From Actinoplanes lutulentus (GTDB taxonomy: Bacteria > Actinomycetota > Actinomycetes > Mycobacteriales > Micromonosporaceae), in NCBI RefSeq assembly GCF_003259845.1, contig NZ_QLMJ01000030.1:38441-102440 (forward strand): a stretch of DNA of 64,000 nucleotides, given 5' to 3'. Each line of letters opens with the position of its first letter. The first letter of the stretch is position 1. Of the stretch, positions 8,763 to 16,849 are shown piece after piece. The position numbers were made by a program, and so were the translations under genes. The notes under the pieces were generated by a model. That model saw only the letters and a list, made by a program, of their open reading frames with translations, was not told where the DNA came from and searched no databases.

Positions 8763-8888
8763 GGCTTAACGTCACGGTCGCCACAGACGACAGCTGGCAG
8801 CCGTGAGCGACAGCCGGGCTGCTTTCGGGGTCGTCGGCTTAACGTCACGGCGGTCGGCTGTCACCTATGGCCGCCGTGACGTTAAGCC
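8763..8888. repeat. 18-bp perfect inverted repeat with an extra direct half-copy
   Basis: GGCTTAACGTCACGGCGG (8836-8853) and its exact reverse complement (8871-8888) are separated by 17 nt. The first 15 bases of the arm also occur at 8763-8777 in direct orientation. The pair could form a strong hairpin but no T-run follows, so it is not a standard terminator. It may be a REP-like element or a protein-binding site. Confidence 0.75.
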
Positions 8889-9053
8889 GGGCCCGGGGCG
8901 GTGGCCGGCTTGGTCGCCCGTGGATTGGGGGCTGGTGGCTGGCGGGATTGCGGTCGTTGGGGCGTACCCGAGGGAGGGCGTGGGAAAGAGACGGCGGCCG
9001 GCCGCCCGGGGGTGCAGGCCGGGCAGCGGCCGCCGCGTCTCGAAAGAGCTGAC

Positions 9054-10037
9054 TCAGGAAGCGAAGTTCGCCGGGGTCAGGGCGCTCTGGGGTGGGCGCG
9101 GCTCGTCGACCTCGGGCCAGCCGGCGGCCCAGGCGTGGCGCTCCTGCCAGACCTTCGGCCAGTCGACGCCTCGGGAGCGGTCGCGGCCGACGATGGCTTT
9201 CGCCAAAGCGCGCCAGGCCACGCCGGTCTTCATCAGGGTGATCGCCGCGGTGGCGCGCGGGCGGGACCAGTGGCGGCGGACGTAGGTCGCCTTGCCGCGC
9301 AGGATCTTGATGCGCTGACCCTCCGAGCTGGAGGACGCGCCGCCGACGTGGATCACGGACGCCTCGGGTACGACGACCGGGCGGGCACCGAGCGCGGCCG
9401 CCCGGGTGCAGAGGTCGATGTCGTCGCTGTAGAGGAAGAAGATCGGGTCGAAGCCGCCGAGGCGGTTGAACAGATCGCGTTCGATCAGCATGGAGCAGCC
9501 GGAGACGGCCGGGACCTCACGGACCGTGCGCCGGTCGTAACCGGGCAGCAGTTCCGGGTTGGCCCACGCCTTGGTCGGGAAGACCGTGGAGAGGCCGGTC
9601 GCGAAGCAGGCGTTGCTCCACACCGTCGGCAGGCCCCAGCAGGAGTACATGTCGTCGGTGCCGTCCGGGTGCAGCGTCCGGCCGGTGTAGATGCCGTGCT
9701 CCGGGTTTTTCGCCGCGAATTCGAACAGCTCGGCGACCGGGTGGCCGACCGGTGCGGCGTCCGGGTTGAGCAGCAGCAGGTAGTTGCCGTTACTCGCCGT
9801 GGCGCCCCGGTTGACAGCGCGTCCCCACCCGACGTTCTCGGTCAGGCGGACGAGGCGGACCTCGGGGAACGCGGCCGCGATGTGGTCGGCGGAACCGTCG
9901 TGCGAGGCGTTGTCGACGACCGTGACGTCGAAGCTGACGTCCGGGGTGCGGCTGTCCAGCAGCAGGCGCAGGCAGCGCCGGGTGAGCTCACTGGTGTTAT
10001 AGGACACGATGACTACGGAGACGTCGGGATTGGTCAC
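9054..10037 (-). CDS. glycosyltransferase family 2 (rhamnosyltransferase-like)
   Basis: A 327-residue cytoplasmic GT-A glycosyltransferase. It starts VTNPDVSVVIVSYNTSELTR (GTG at 10037) and shows VTVVDNASHDGSA, ENVGWGRAVNRG, LLLLNPDAAP (the DxD-like metal site) and GFDPIFFLYSDDIDLCTRAA, typical of WbbL/RfbF-type rhamnosyltransferases. The presence of rhamnose genes nearby supports rhamnose as donor, but this is inference. The GTG overlaps the stop of the upstream WecG/TagA-like gene (GTGA), so the two form a minus-strand pair. Confidence 0.9.
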   Translation of the reverse strand: MTNPDVSVVIVSYNTSELTRRCLRLLLDSRTPDVSFDVTVVDNASHDGSADHIAAAFPEVRLVRLTENVGWGRAVNRGATASNGNYLLLLNPDAAPVGHPVAELFEFAAKNPEHGIYTGRTLHPDGTDDMYSCWGLPTVWSNACFATGLSTVFPTKAWANPELLPGYDRRTVREVPAVSGCSMLIERDLFNRLGGFDPIFFLYSDDIDLCTRAAALGARPVVVPEASVIHVGGASSSSEGQRIKILRGKATYVRRHWSRPRATAAITLMKTGVAWRALAKAIVGRDRSRGVDWPKVWQERHAWAAGWPEVDEPRPPQSALTPANFAS

Positions 10038-10849
10038 CGGGCGTCACCCTTCTTCTTCAAGCGGCTCGCCGCGGCGGAACCGAGCAGGCGCAGGGCGAAC
10101 GGCGCGTCGTCGATCAGGTAGCGGCGCACCAGGCGGCGCGGCTCACCGGCCAGGCGGTGCACCCACTCCAGACCGCTTTTCTGCATCCACTCGGGCGCGC
10201 GCGAGTGCACGCCGGCCACGAAGCCGATGGCGGCGCCACAACCCATGAACCAGGTCTGCGGCAGGCGGGGGCGCAGGCGCTCGATGACGCGCTCCTGCTT
10301 GGGGAATCCGAAGCCGACGAAGACCATGTCGGGGTTGGCACCGACCACTTCGTCACAGACCGCGTCGTACTCGTCGCTGCGAGTGTCGAAACCGAACGAT
10401 GGGCTCAGGTGGCCGGCCAGCTTGATGGACGGGAAGCGTTCGCGCAGAACCTGTTCGGCGCGCTCCGCAGTGCCCGGCTCGCCACCGAGAAGGTAGACGG
10501 ATCGCCCAGCACCGGCCATCGCCTCCGAGAGGCTCCAGATCAGATCGGATCCGGCAACTCGGGCAGGGAGCGCGTTTCCGGCGATCTGACTGGCCCAAAT
10601 GAGCGGTTTGCCATCGGCGACGGTGATTTCCGACACCGCGATGTGGCGGCGGGCCTCTTCGCTTCGCATCGCTCGATGCAAAATGTCCACATTGGGAGTG
10701 ATGATCTGGCCGCCGCGTCCGGCGGAAAGCTCCCCGAGTACCTTTTCTACTACCTCTTTCTCCAAGATCGGGTCAAACTGGACACCTGCGAGCGTCACGG
10801 GATCCCGTTGCTGCGTAAGGGATTCCGAGGTCTCCTGAGACACCTTCAC
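10034..10849 (-). CDS. WecG/TagA/CpsF family glycosyltransferase (GT26)
   Basis: About 271 residues. The family transfers N-acetylmannosamine or a similar sugar to a lipid-linked acceptor. Seen motifs: TPNVDILHRAMRSEEARRHI, VADGKPLIWASQIAG, VAGSDLIWSL, VYLLGGEPGTAERAEQVL, VFVGFGFPKQERVIERL, GCGAAIGFVAGVHSRAPEWM and GLEWVHRLAGEPRRLVRRYL. The start is uncertain: GTG at 10849 (VKVSQETSESL) is chosen because a GGTAGG lies upstream, but the frame is open to 10975 and a nearby TTG is possible. It is divergent from the GT2 gene at 10979 and coupled to the downstream GT2. Confidence 0.88.
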   Translation of the reverse strand: MKVSQETSESLTQQRDPVTLAGVQFDPILEKEVVEKVLGELSAGRGGQIITPNVDILHRAMRSEEARRHIAVSEITVADGKPLIWASQIAGNALPARVAGSDLIWSLSEAMAGAGRSVYLLGGEPGTAERAEQVLRERFPSIKLAGHLSPSFGFDTRSDEYDAVCDEVVGANPDMVFVGFGFPKQERVIERLRPRLPQTWFMGCGAAIGFVAGVHSRAPEWMQKSGLEWVHRLAGEPRRLVRRYLIDDAPFALRLLGSAAASRLKKKGDAR

Positions 10850-10978
10850 GTCATGCAACCTACCGTCGGGCGCATAGCGGACAGAGAGACGAATGGTCGC
10901 GGACCTTGTCGGGTGTGCGATAGGCCCTCGTCCTTTCGACCGGTTGTTCCAGGCCAATCCCGACGGAAGCATCATCGC

Positions 10979-11887
10979 GTGCGAATCAGCGTCATCATGC
11001 CAGCTTTCAATGAGGAAGCGGGCATTAGCACCGTGTTGGGTGCATTGACCGAATCCTCTGACTTTGGGCCCGATGTAGAGATCATCGTGGCCGCCAACGG
11101 TTGCACCGACCGGACCGCCGTCGTGGCGCGTTCGTTCGGCGTACGGGTGATCGAGATCCCGACACCGTCCAAAACGGCCGCTCTCAACGCGGCAGACCCG
11201 GTCGCGACCGGTGACGTGGTGGTCTACATGGACGCTGACGTCCCGGCCGACATGCGCCTGATCCGGTTACTGGCCGCAGCCGTGCGAGAGCCGGGAGTAG
11301 GCGCCGCGGTGCCGCGCCCGGTGGTGGACGCCTCGGTGAGCAGCTGGCCGGTGCGGTCCTTCTACGCGATCAACGCGCGCCTGCCGGTCTTCAAGGGCCG
11401 GCTCTTCGGCCGCGGTGTCGTCGCGGTCTCCCGGGAGGCCCGGTCGCGGTTCGCCAGCTTCCCGGAGATCACCGCGGACGACATGTTCCTCGACGCGTCG
11501 GTTCCGGCGGCCGAGAAGGTCGAGGTCGGAGCGACGGTACGGGTGATGGCACCGCGTACCGCCGGGGATCTGATCCGCCGGGTCGCGCGTGCCCGGGACG
11601 GCAACGCCGAGTTCTGGCGCTACGTCGAGGCGACGCCGGGGTTCTCACCGGACCCGGTTGCCGGACCGAGTGCTACCTCGTGGCTACGCGACGTGTTGCT
11701 GAAGGCGCCGTGGCTGCTTCCGTCCGCTGTGGTCTACGTGTCGATCATCCTGCTGGCCGAGCGCAAGCGGCGATCGAAGACCTGGGATGTGCGTTCCGGA
11801 TGGGGCCGGACAACTCCTGCGACAGTGGCGGTTAAGGTTCCCGGGCAGCGCCAACCGGTCGAGGATCGGGCAAACCAGCTGCATTGA
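10979..11887 (+). CDS. glycosyltransferase family 2 with C-terminal membrane segment
   Basis: A 302-residue GT2 enzyme. The GTG at 10979 (VRISVIMPAFNEEAGISTVL) is preceded by GGAAG. Motifs: EIIVAANGCTDRTA, TPSKTAALNAADPVA, VVYMDADVPADMRL (DAD metal site) and EITADDMFLDA. A hydrophobic stretch near the C-terminus (LLPSAVVYVSIILLA) suggests membrane attachment. The frame extends far upstream to 10157 only as an antisense shadow of the WecG-like gene. Its sugar specificity cannot be read from sequence. Confidence 0.88.
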   Translation: MRISVIMPAFNEEAGISTVLGALTESSDFGPDVEIIVAANGCTDRTAVVARSFGVRVIEIPTPSKTAALNAADPVATGDVVVYMDADVPADMRLIRLLAAAVREPGVGAAVPRPVVDASVSSWPVRSFYAINARLPVFKGRLFGRGVVAVSREARSRFASFPEITADDMFLDASVPAAEKVEVGATVRVMAPRTAGDLIRRVARARDGNAEFWRYVEATPGFSPDPVAGPSATSWLRDVLLKAPWLLPSAVVYVSIILLAERKRRSKTWDVRSGWGRTTPATVAVKVPGQRQPVEDRANQLH

Positions 11888-12076
11888 TTACTATCCGCGA
11901 CCAACAAATGGCAAATTTTTTCAAGGGAGCCTTAAGTTTCTATGGTTCCCGGTGATCACATGGGTATGGTCGCCAGGCGACGCTGAGTAACCGCGTCGCT
12001 TTTCTGTGGGGGAGGGCCCACCCGTGTTACGGGACCAAGGGCGCAGGGGTTCACTTGCCGAGGGGTTTACAACCGC
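11888..12076 (+). promoter_or_regulatory. intergenic leader upstream of the first DUF4082 gene
   Basis: 189 bp containing the hairpin at 11977-12003 and a purine/G-rich segment (GTGGGGGAGGGCCCACCC) before the gene. The hairpin arms GACGC and GCGTC also occur in the leader of the second DUF4082 gene (16768-16785), so part of this interval may be regulatory. No known riboswitch class could be matched. Confidence 0.35.
11977..12003 (+). terminator. probable Rho-independent terminator after the GT2 gene
   Basis: GCGACGC (11977-11983) pairs with GCGTCGC (11993-11999) across a nine-base loop and is followed by TTTT. It lies 90 nt after the GT2 stop and 74 nt before the next start, so it could be either a terminator or part of a leader attenuator. 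Confidence 0.55.
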
Positions 12077-14047
12077 GTGAATATCGATGAGATGCCACGC
12101 TCGCATGCCGGACGGCACGCGAGACGCAGGCGGGGGAAACTCGTCTTCACCGTGGCCGCGGCATTCAGCATGCTCGCGGCCGCGACGGTCGTGACCGCAT
12201 ACGCGGTCACCGGCGGCAGTACCGACAGCTACTCCTTCTTCGCGACGGAGGATGTCTCCGGCGTACCGGTCGACAGCGACGACCGTCCGGTCGAGCTCGG
12301 CCTGAAGTTCAAGTCTTCGAAGGCCGGCAAGCTCAGTGCCGTGCGCTTCCTGAAGGTCACCAACGACAACAGCGCGCACCGGGTCAGCGTCTGGAACGCC
12401 AGCGGTCAGCGTCTCGCGACCGCGGCGCCGGCGAGCGAGTCGCGCTCGGGCTGGCAGCAGGTCACCCTGACGCCGGCCGTGCAGCTCCAGGCCGGCCAGG
12501 ACTACGTCGTGTCGTACACGACGTCGAAGTACCGCGCCACTGAGGACTACTTCACCTCGCGTACCGCGAAGGCGGGCCCGCTCACCACTGTCGGTGGCGG
12601 TGTGTACAAGTACGGTGGCTCAGCGTTCCCCACCGACAACTACAAGGGCAGCAACTACTGGGTGGACGTCGTCTTCAAGCAGGACCCGAAGACGAGCACC
12701 CCGGCGAAACCCACGACGCAGAGCCCGGCCGCGTCGCCCAGTGCGACCACCGCGTCACCGAGCGCTTCCGCGAGTGCGAGTGCGAGCGGGAGTGCGACAC
12801 CGTCGCCGAGCGCGTCGAGCTCCACGCCGGGCACGGTGCCGCCGGCCGAAGCGGTCAACCTGGACCTGCCGCGTGTGCCGTGGGAGGGCGGGCCGAGTTA
12901 CTACGACAAGTTCGCCCAGGCGAAGTCGTACAACTTCAGTGACGCCGGCTTTTTCCCGCTCGGTGTCTGGTTCGAGAGCGTCCAGGCCGACTCCGATGTG
13001 GCGAAGGACAAGGCCGTCGGCCTGAACACCTACATCGAGATGACCGAGAACACCGACATGAACGTGGTGCGCAAGAACGGGATGCGCGCCATGATCTCGC
13101 ACAAGTCACCCACGCTGGGCAGCGAGACGGTCGGCTGGCTCGTCACCGACGAGGCTGACATGTGGGGCGGCCCGGGCAACGGCGAGTGGACCGGCAACTG
13201 GCCCGGTCAGGGCGACATCTGCAAGACCAAGGACTCCTGCGGGTACGACGTGATGTCCGATCTGTCGGCGGACCTGCCGAACGACGGGCGGCTGCGTTAC
13301 GCCAACTACGGCAAGGGCGTCATGTTCTGGCAGAACGACAAGCAGGCCGCGGACTTCGTGAACAAGTACACCGATGTCGTCTCCAACGACATCTACTGGT
13401 ACACCGACCCGCACGTCTGCACCGCTCCGGCCGAGGGTCAGGGCTTCGGCGTGCCGGAGGAGACCTGCCGCCGGTCGGCCAACTACGGCCTGACGATGGA
13501 CCGGATGCGTCAGCTCGACGCTACCGACGGTAAGCGCCAGCCGGTTTACGCGTTCATCGAGGTCGGACACCCGTTCACCGAGAACGACGCACCGACGATC
13601 AACGGCAACCAGATCGCCGGCGCCGTGATGAACTCGCTGATCCACGAGGCGCGGGGCATCATCTACTTCAACCACAACTTCGGCGGCGACTGCGTCTCGC
13701 AGCACGTGCTGCGGGAGAAGTGCGGTGACGCTGTTCGCCCGGCGGTCACCGAGACCAACAAGCGGATCACCTCGCTCGCGAAGGTGCTGAACAGCCAGTC
13801 GTACGACTGGAAGTTCAACCCGCAGCTGGACACGATGCTCAAGGCGCAGGACGGCTCGTACTACATCTTCGCGATGCCTGGCCGTGATGGCGGCACCGGT
13901 ACGCAGAAGCTGAAGATGCCCGCCGGTCTGACCGGCGCGACCGCCGAGGTGCTGTTCGAGAACCGGACCGTGTCTATCAGTGACGGTGCGATCACGGATA
14001 TGTTCGCGGCGGAGTACTCGTACCACATCTACAAGATCACACCTTGA
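12077..14047 (+). CDS. secreted DUF4082 protein with C-terminal glycosidase-like domain
   Basis: A 656-residue exported protein. A GTG at 12077 opens an Arg-rich N-terminus and a hydrophobic helix (about residues 22-45, LVFTVAAAFSMLAAATVVTA). A DUF4082 module follows (about 51-200), with VELGLKFKSSKAGKLSAVRF, SGWQQVTLTPAVQLQAG and NYKGSNYWVDVVF. A Thr/Pro/Ser/Ala linker (about 200-255) leads to a 400-residue C-terminal domain with FFPLGVWFES, NTYIEMTENTD, GWLVTDEADMWGG, YWYTDPHVC and GIIYFNHNFGGDC. The latter resembles TIM-barrel glycoside-hydrolase-like proteins, with acidic residues in strand-end positions. The assignment to an enzyme class is inference. Position inside the polysaccharide locus suggests it acts on or binds the exported polymer. 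Confidence 0.75.
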   Translation: MNIDEMPRSHAGRHARRRRGKLVFTVAAAFSMLAAATVVTAYAVTGGSTDSYSFFATEDVSGVPVDSDDRPVELGLKFKSSKAGKLSAVRFLKVTNDNSAHRVSVWNASGQRLATAAPASESRSGWQQVTLTPAVQLQAGQDYVVSYTTSKYRATEDYFTSRTAKAGPLTTVGGGVYKYGGSAFPTDNYKGSNYWVDVVFKQDPKTSTPAKPTTQSPAASPSATTASPSASASASASGSATPSPSASSSTPGTVPPAEAVNLDLPRVPWEGGPSYYDKFAQAKSYNFSDAGFFPLGVWFESVQADSDVAKDKAVGLNTYIEMTENTDMNVVRKNGMRAMISHKSPTLGSETVGWLVTDEADMWGGPGNGEWTGNWPGQGDICKTKDSCGYDVMSDLSADLPNDGRLRYANYGKGVMFWQNDKQAADFVNKYTDVVSNDIYWYTDPHVCTAPAEGQGFGVPEETCRRSANYGLTMDRMRQLDATDGKRQPVYAFIEVGHPFTENDAPTINGNQIAGAVMNSLIHEARGIIYFNHNFGGDCVSQHVLREKCGDAVRPAVTETNKRITSLAKVLNSQSYDWKFNPQLDTMLKAQDGSYYIFAMPGRDGGTGTQKLKMPAGLTGATAEVLFENRTVSISDGAITDMFAAEYSYHIYKITP

Positions 14048-14058
14048 TGTGAAATGTC

Positions 14059-14092
14059 CGATGGGCGGGGCGCAAAAGCGTCCCGCCCATCG
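14059..14092 (+). terminator. strong hairpin after the DUF4082 gene, probable terminator
   Basis: CGATGGGCGGG pairs with CCCGCCCATCG, and an inner CGC/GCG closes around AAAA. It starts 12 nt after the stop codon. There is no T-run, which is common for terminators in high-GC actinobacteria. Confidence 0.7.
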
Positions 14093-14354
14093 CCATGTCC
14101 AAGGCATTATCGGCGATTCGGTCCTTTATCGAGACCGTTACGGTGGTCGTCCACTGTCGGCTTGTAGGCTGCCGCGCCGCCGCCGTATCTGACATTCTTC
14201 ATCGGGCGTCATGAGATTCTCAGTCACTTGCCAAGGTCAAGCCCTAGGGGCAAGACTGTGGCCGGCGTGAGATGAACACGTGTTCGCCCGCCAGCCGTTC
14301 TCCAACAGTGCCGGGCAGCAGTGGCCGCACACCCGATCACCACAAAGGGCAGCA
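14093..14354 (+). promoter_or_regulatory. upstream region of the Wzz-Wzy gene pair
   Basis: 262 bp without a convincing gene. It is less GC-rich than its surroundings and probably holds the promoter of the Wzz-like and Wzy-like genes. CTTGCC and GGCAAG form a spaced inverted repeat around 14227-14254. The in-frame extension of the next gene back to 14280 is Gln/Pro-rich and not family-like. Confidence 0.35.
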
Positions 14355-15290
14355 GTGGACTTCTGGGATCTTGCCAAACTTCTGTTCAGGCGCTGGTATA
14401 TCGCCGCGCCGCTTCTTTTGCTCTCGGTAGGCGCCGCGTACATGGTCGGTAAGTCCGTCAAACCGGACTACATCGCCACCTCGTACGTTCAGCTCGTTCC
14501 GCCCACCGCGGCCGAGGAAGAGGTCGAGCCGGGCGAAAAGAAGAAAAAGGACACCGGTCCGAAGAATCCGTGGCTGGAGCTGGGTCTCACCTCGCTGAGC
14601 CGGGCCGCGATGCTCACCGTGCAGGACAAGACCGTCCTCGAGCAGCTGGACAAGTCGGGCTTGTCCGACAACGTGGTCGTCACCTATGACAACCAGTCAC
14701 CGATCCTCTCGATCGAGGTCGTCGGTGAGAGCGAGACGCAGGCCACCGAAACCTCCACCCAGGTGATCGACATGCTGGAGACCAACATCAAGGGCCTCCA
14801 GTCCGAGTACGGGGCCAAGGAGGAGAGCTTCATCACGACCCGCCGGCTCGACCGTGGCGACAACATCGAGGAGTCGAACTCCAAGGTGAAGCGCGCCCTG
14901 GTCGCCGTGGCCGGTGTCGGCGTCCTGCTCAGCATCGCGCTGACCATCGCCGGTGACGCGATCATCCGCCGCCGCAAGGGCGGCTCGGGCAACGTGGGTG
15001 GCGGCGGCAACTCGACGCCGGACGGCCCCGCCCGTGGTGGCGCGTCGGTCGACAACCAGCACCTCGGTTACACGCCGCCCAAGGTCATCACCAACGTCAA
15101 GGCCGCCGAGCCGGCGGCGCGTGCCGCGGTGAAGCCGGCCGGCAACGACTCGCCCGTGGTGGGCGAGCAGACCGCGATCATCACCCGTCCCGCCCCGGAG
15201 GCGGACGCCACCATCGTCCTGCCCATGCGGAACAACGGTCGCCGTATGTCCGTCAATGGTCAGGACCCGCGGGAGAGCGGGCGGCGTTGA
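14355..15290 (+). CDS. Wzz-like polysaccharide co-polymerase (chain-length determinant family)
   Basis: About 311 residues from the GTG at 14355 (VDFWDLAKLLFRRWYIAAPL), preceded by AAAGGG. The topology is the Wzz pattern: an N-terminal membrane helix (about 16-36), an extracytoplasmic domain with YIATSYVQLVPP and SILSIEVVGESETQATETST-like segments, and a second membrane helix (about 187-207, ALVAVAGVGVLLSIALTIAG). A long Gly/Pro/Ala-rich cytoplasmic tail follows. No Walker motifs or Tyr-rich tail are seen, so it is not fused to a BY-kinase. It would control polymer length together with the Wzy protein, whose start overlaps its stop. Confidence 0.82.
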   Translation: MDFWDLAKLLFRRWYIAAPLLLLSVGAAYMVGKSVKPDYIATSYVQLVPPTAAEEEVEPGEKKKKDTGPKNPWLELGLTSLSRAAMLTVQDKTVLEQLDKSGLSDNVVVTYDNQSPILSIEVVGESETQATETSTQVIDMLETNIKGLQSEYGAKEESFITTRRLDRGDNIEESNSKVKRALVAVAGVGVLLSIALTIAGDAIIRRRKGGSGNVGGGGNSTPDGPARGGASVDNQHLGYTPPKVITNVKAAEPAARAAVKPAGNDSPVVGEQTAIITRPAPEADATIVLPMRNNGRRMSVNGQDPRESGRR

Positions 15291-16663
15291 GTGTCTCCAC
15301 CGGGTACCACCCGGCGGACCTCGAACCACACCTGATCGGTGCGCAGACTTATGTGACCCGGCGGCGATTCGCGAGGATCGACGCTCCGGCGCTGCTCTCC
15401 TTGATGATCTGCCTGCTGACCTTGATTCCGGCGCAGCTCATCATTCCGGGCATGACCGACCTCGGCCGGCCCGCCATGATCGTGGCCTTCCTGATGGCGG
15501 TCTGGTGGGTCACGGCCCGGCTCAACCCGCGGCTCGTCGTGGTGGGCCCGCAGCCGCTGCGCTGGGCGGTACTGCTCTTCCTGCTCTCGGTTCTCGGCTC
15601 GTACTCGGTCGGCCTGCTGCGCGGGCTCACCGTGATAGAGGCGAACTCCGCCGACCGCTGGATGCTGATGCTCATCGGCTTCGTCGGCGTGATCCTGCTC
15701 GCCGCCGACGGCATCCCCAACTGGGAACGTCTCGACGGTGTGCTGCGGGTGTTCGTCTACTGCTGCACGTTCGTCGCGGTGATCGGCCTGCTGCAGGCGT
15801 TCCTCTACCTGGACCTGACGCAGTACCTGATGGTGCCCGGTCTGGAGTCCAAGGGCTGGGTCGTCGGCCTCGAGATCCGCGGCGGCGGCGTCCGGGTGGC
15901 GAGCACGACGTTCCACTACATCGAGTTCAGCACGCTGATGGCGGTGGCCCTGCCGTTCGCCATCCACTACGCGCGGTTCTCCGACACGGCCCGGCAGCGG
16001 CAGAAGTTCATGGCCTTCGCGGTGCTCATCGCCGCCGCGATCCCGGCCACCACGTCGCGTACCGGGTTCGTGGCCCTGGCGATCGTGCTGCTGGTTCTCT
16101 TCCCGGTGTGGAACAAACGGCTGCGCTTCAACATGCTGGCGATCGGCGTGATCGGGCTGTCCGGCCTGGTGGTGGTGAAACCGGCCCTGGTCAGCACCAT
16201 CTCCACGATGTTCCTGGGTGCCGGCGACGACCCGAGTATCACGGCGCGCACGGACCGTTACGAGATGGTCGGCTACTACTTCAACCAGCGGCCGTGGTTC
16301 GGCCGGGGCACCGGCACCTGGGTGTCACCGCAGTACCAGTACCTGGACAACCAGTGGCTCGCGTTCGCGATCACCAACGGTCTGTTCGGTGTGGCGGTGC
16401 TGGCCGCGCTGCACATCACGGCGATCACGCTGTCCGTCATCGCGTACCGGCGCTCCGACTCGGAGCGGGACCGGCATCTGTGTGCCATCCTCATCGCCTG
16501 CCAGCTGGTCGCGATGGCGGTGGCGGCCACTTTCGACTCGTTCAGTTTCAGCACGTGGGCGACCACGCTGCCGTTCCTGATCGGCATCTGTGGCGCGGTC
16601 TGGCGCTTCACCCATCCGGCCCGCAAGGTACGCACGGCGACGCCGAGATGGTTCGACAAGTAA
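15287..16663 (+). CDS. Wzy/WaaL-type O-antigen polymerase or ligase family protein
   Basis: A 458-residue integral membrane protein with about 10-12 predicted helices, for example ALLSLMICLLTLIPAQLIIP, WAVLLFLLSVLGSYSVGLL and FMAFAVLIAAAIPATTSRTG. The periplasmic segment before the last helices contains RTDRYEMVGYYFNQRPWFGR, matching the Wzy_C pattern (R..Yw......P..G.G). A TTG start at 15287 overlaps the Wzz stop (TTGA). With the adjacent Wzz and the downstream Wzx it supports Wzy-dependent polymer assembly. The polymerase role is preferred over ligase by context. Confidence 0.85.
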   Translation: MSVSTGYHPADLEPHLIGAQTYVTRRRFARIDAPALLSLMICLLTLIPAQLIIPGMTDLGRPAMIVAFLMAVWWVTARLNPRLVVVGPQPLRWAVLLFLLSVLGSYSVGLLRGLTVIEANSADRWMLMLIGFVGVILLAADGIPNWERLDGVLRVFVYCCTFVAVIGLLQAFLYLDLTQYLMVPGLESKGWVVGLEIRGGGVRVASTTFHYIEFSTLMAVALPFAIHYARFSDTARQRQKFMAFAVLIAAAIPATTSRTGFVALAIVLLVLFPVWNKRLRFNMLAIGVIGLSGLVVVKPALVSTISTMFLGAGDDPSITARTDRYEMVGYYFNQRPWFGRGTGTWVSPQYQYLDNQWLAFAITNGLFGVAVLAALHITAITLSVIAYRRSDSERDRHLCAILIACQLVAMAVAATFDSFSFSTWATTLPFLIGICGAVWRFTHPARKVRTATPRWFDK

Positions 16664-16849
16664 CTATTGTCGGTTAGCAAATATCGACGTTGTCCGAACG
16701 GTTGACGCGGTGTCGTCCCAACCACGACACGCTCCCGTATCTACGTCTGGTTCTTGTATTAGTCGACGCTGATAGCGTCGCGTTCGCCCTGTCGTGTCAG
16801 GACGATCAGGAGTCCCACGCAGGGTTGGTAAATCAGGGGGAGGGGTGCC
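16664..16849 (+). promoter_or_regulatory. leader of the large DUF4082 gene
   Basis: 186 bp holding a GTGTCGT/ACGACAC hairpin (16710-16730), which may terminate the Wzy transcript, and a GACGCT-GAT-AGCGTC palindrome around 16770. The palindrome core resembles the hairpin upstream of the first DUF4082 gene. A GGGGGAGGGG ribosome site sits just before the GTG start. Confidence 0.4.

Larger units (their letters stand above)
8375..9053. other. 679-bp non-coding interval with palindromic repeats
   Basis: No convincing gene is seen between the sugar transferase and the convergent glycosyltransferase. Short frames here are Arg/Pro-rich, lack ribosome sites and have no family resemblance. The interval holds one copy of a 39-nt palindromic repeat (8637-8675), a perfect 18-bp inverted repeat (8836-8888) and a third half-copy of that repeat (8763-8777). 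No poly-T terminator was found. Confidence 0.6.

Noticed and set aside
8403..9052. Short protein genes in the interval after the sugar transferase
   Set aside because: The frames are Arg/Pro-rich, cross the palindromic repeats, overlap each other and have no ribosome sites.
11940..12076. c-di-AMP (ydaO-type) or c-di-GMP riboswitch upstream of the first DUF4082 gene
   Set aside because: The G-rich leader looked similar at first, but the conserved GGGGACCCA and GGGUGAAUC blocks are not both present in the right order.
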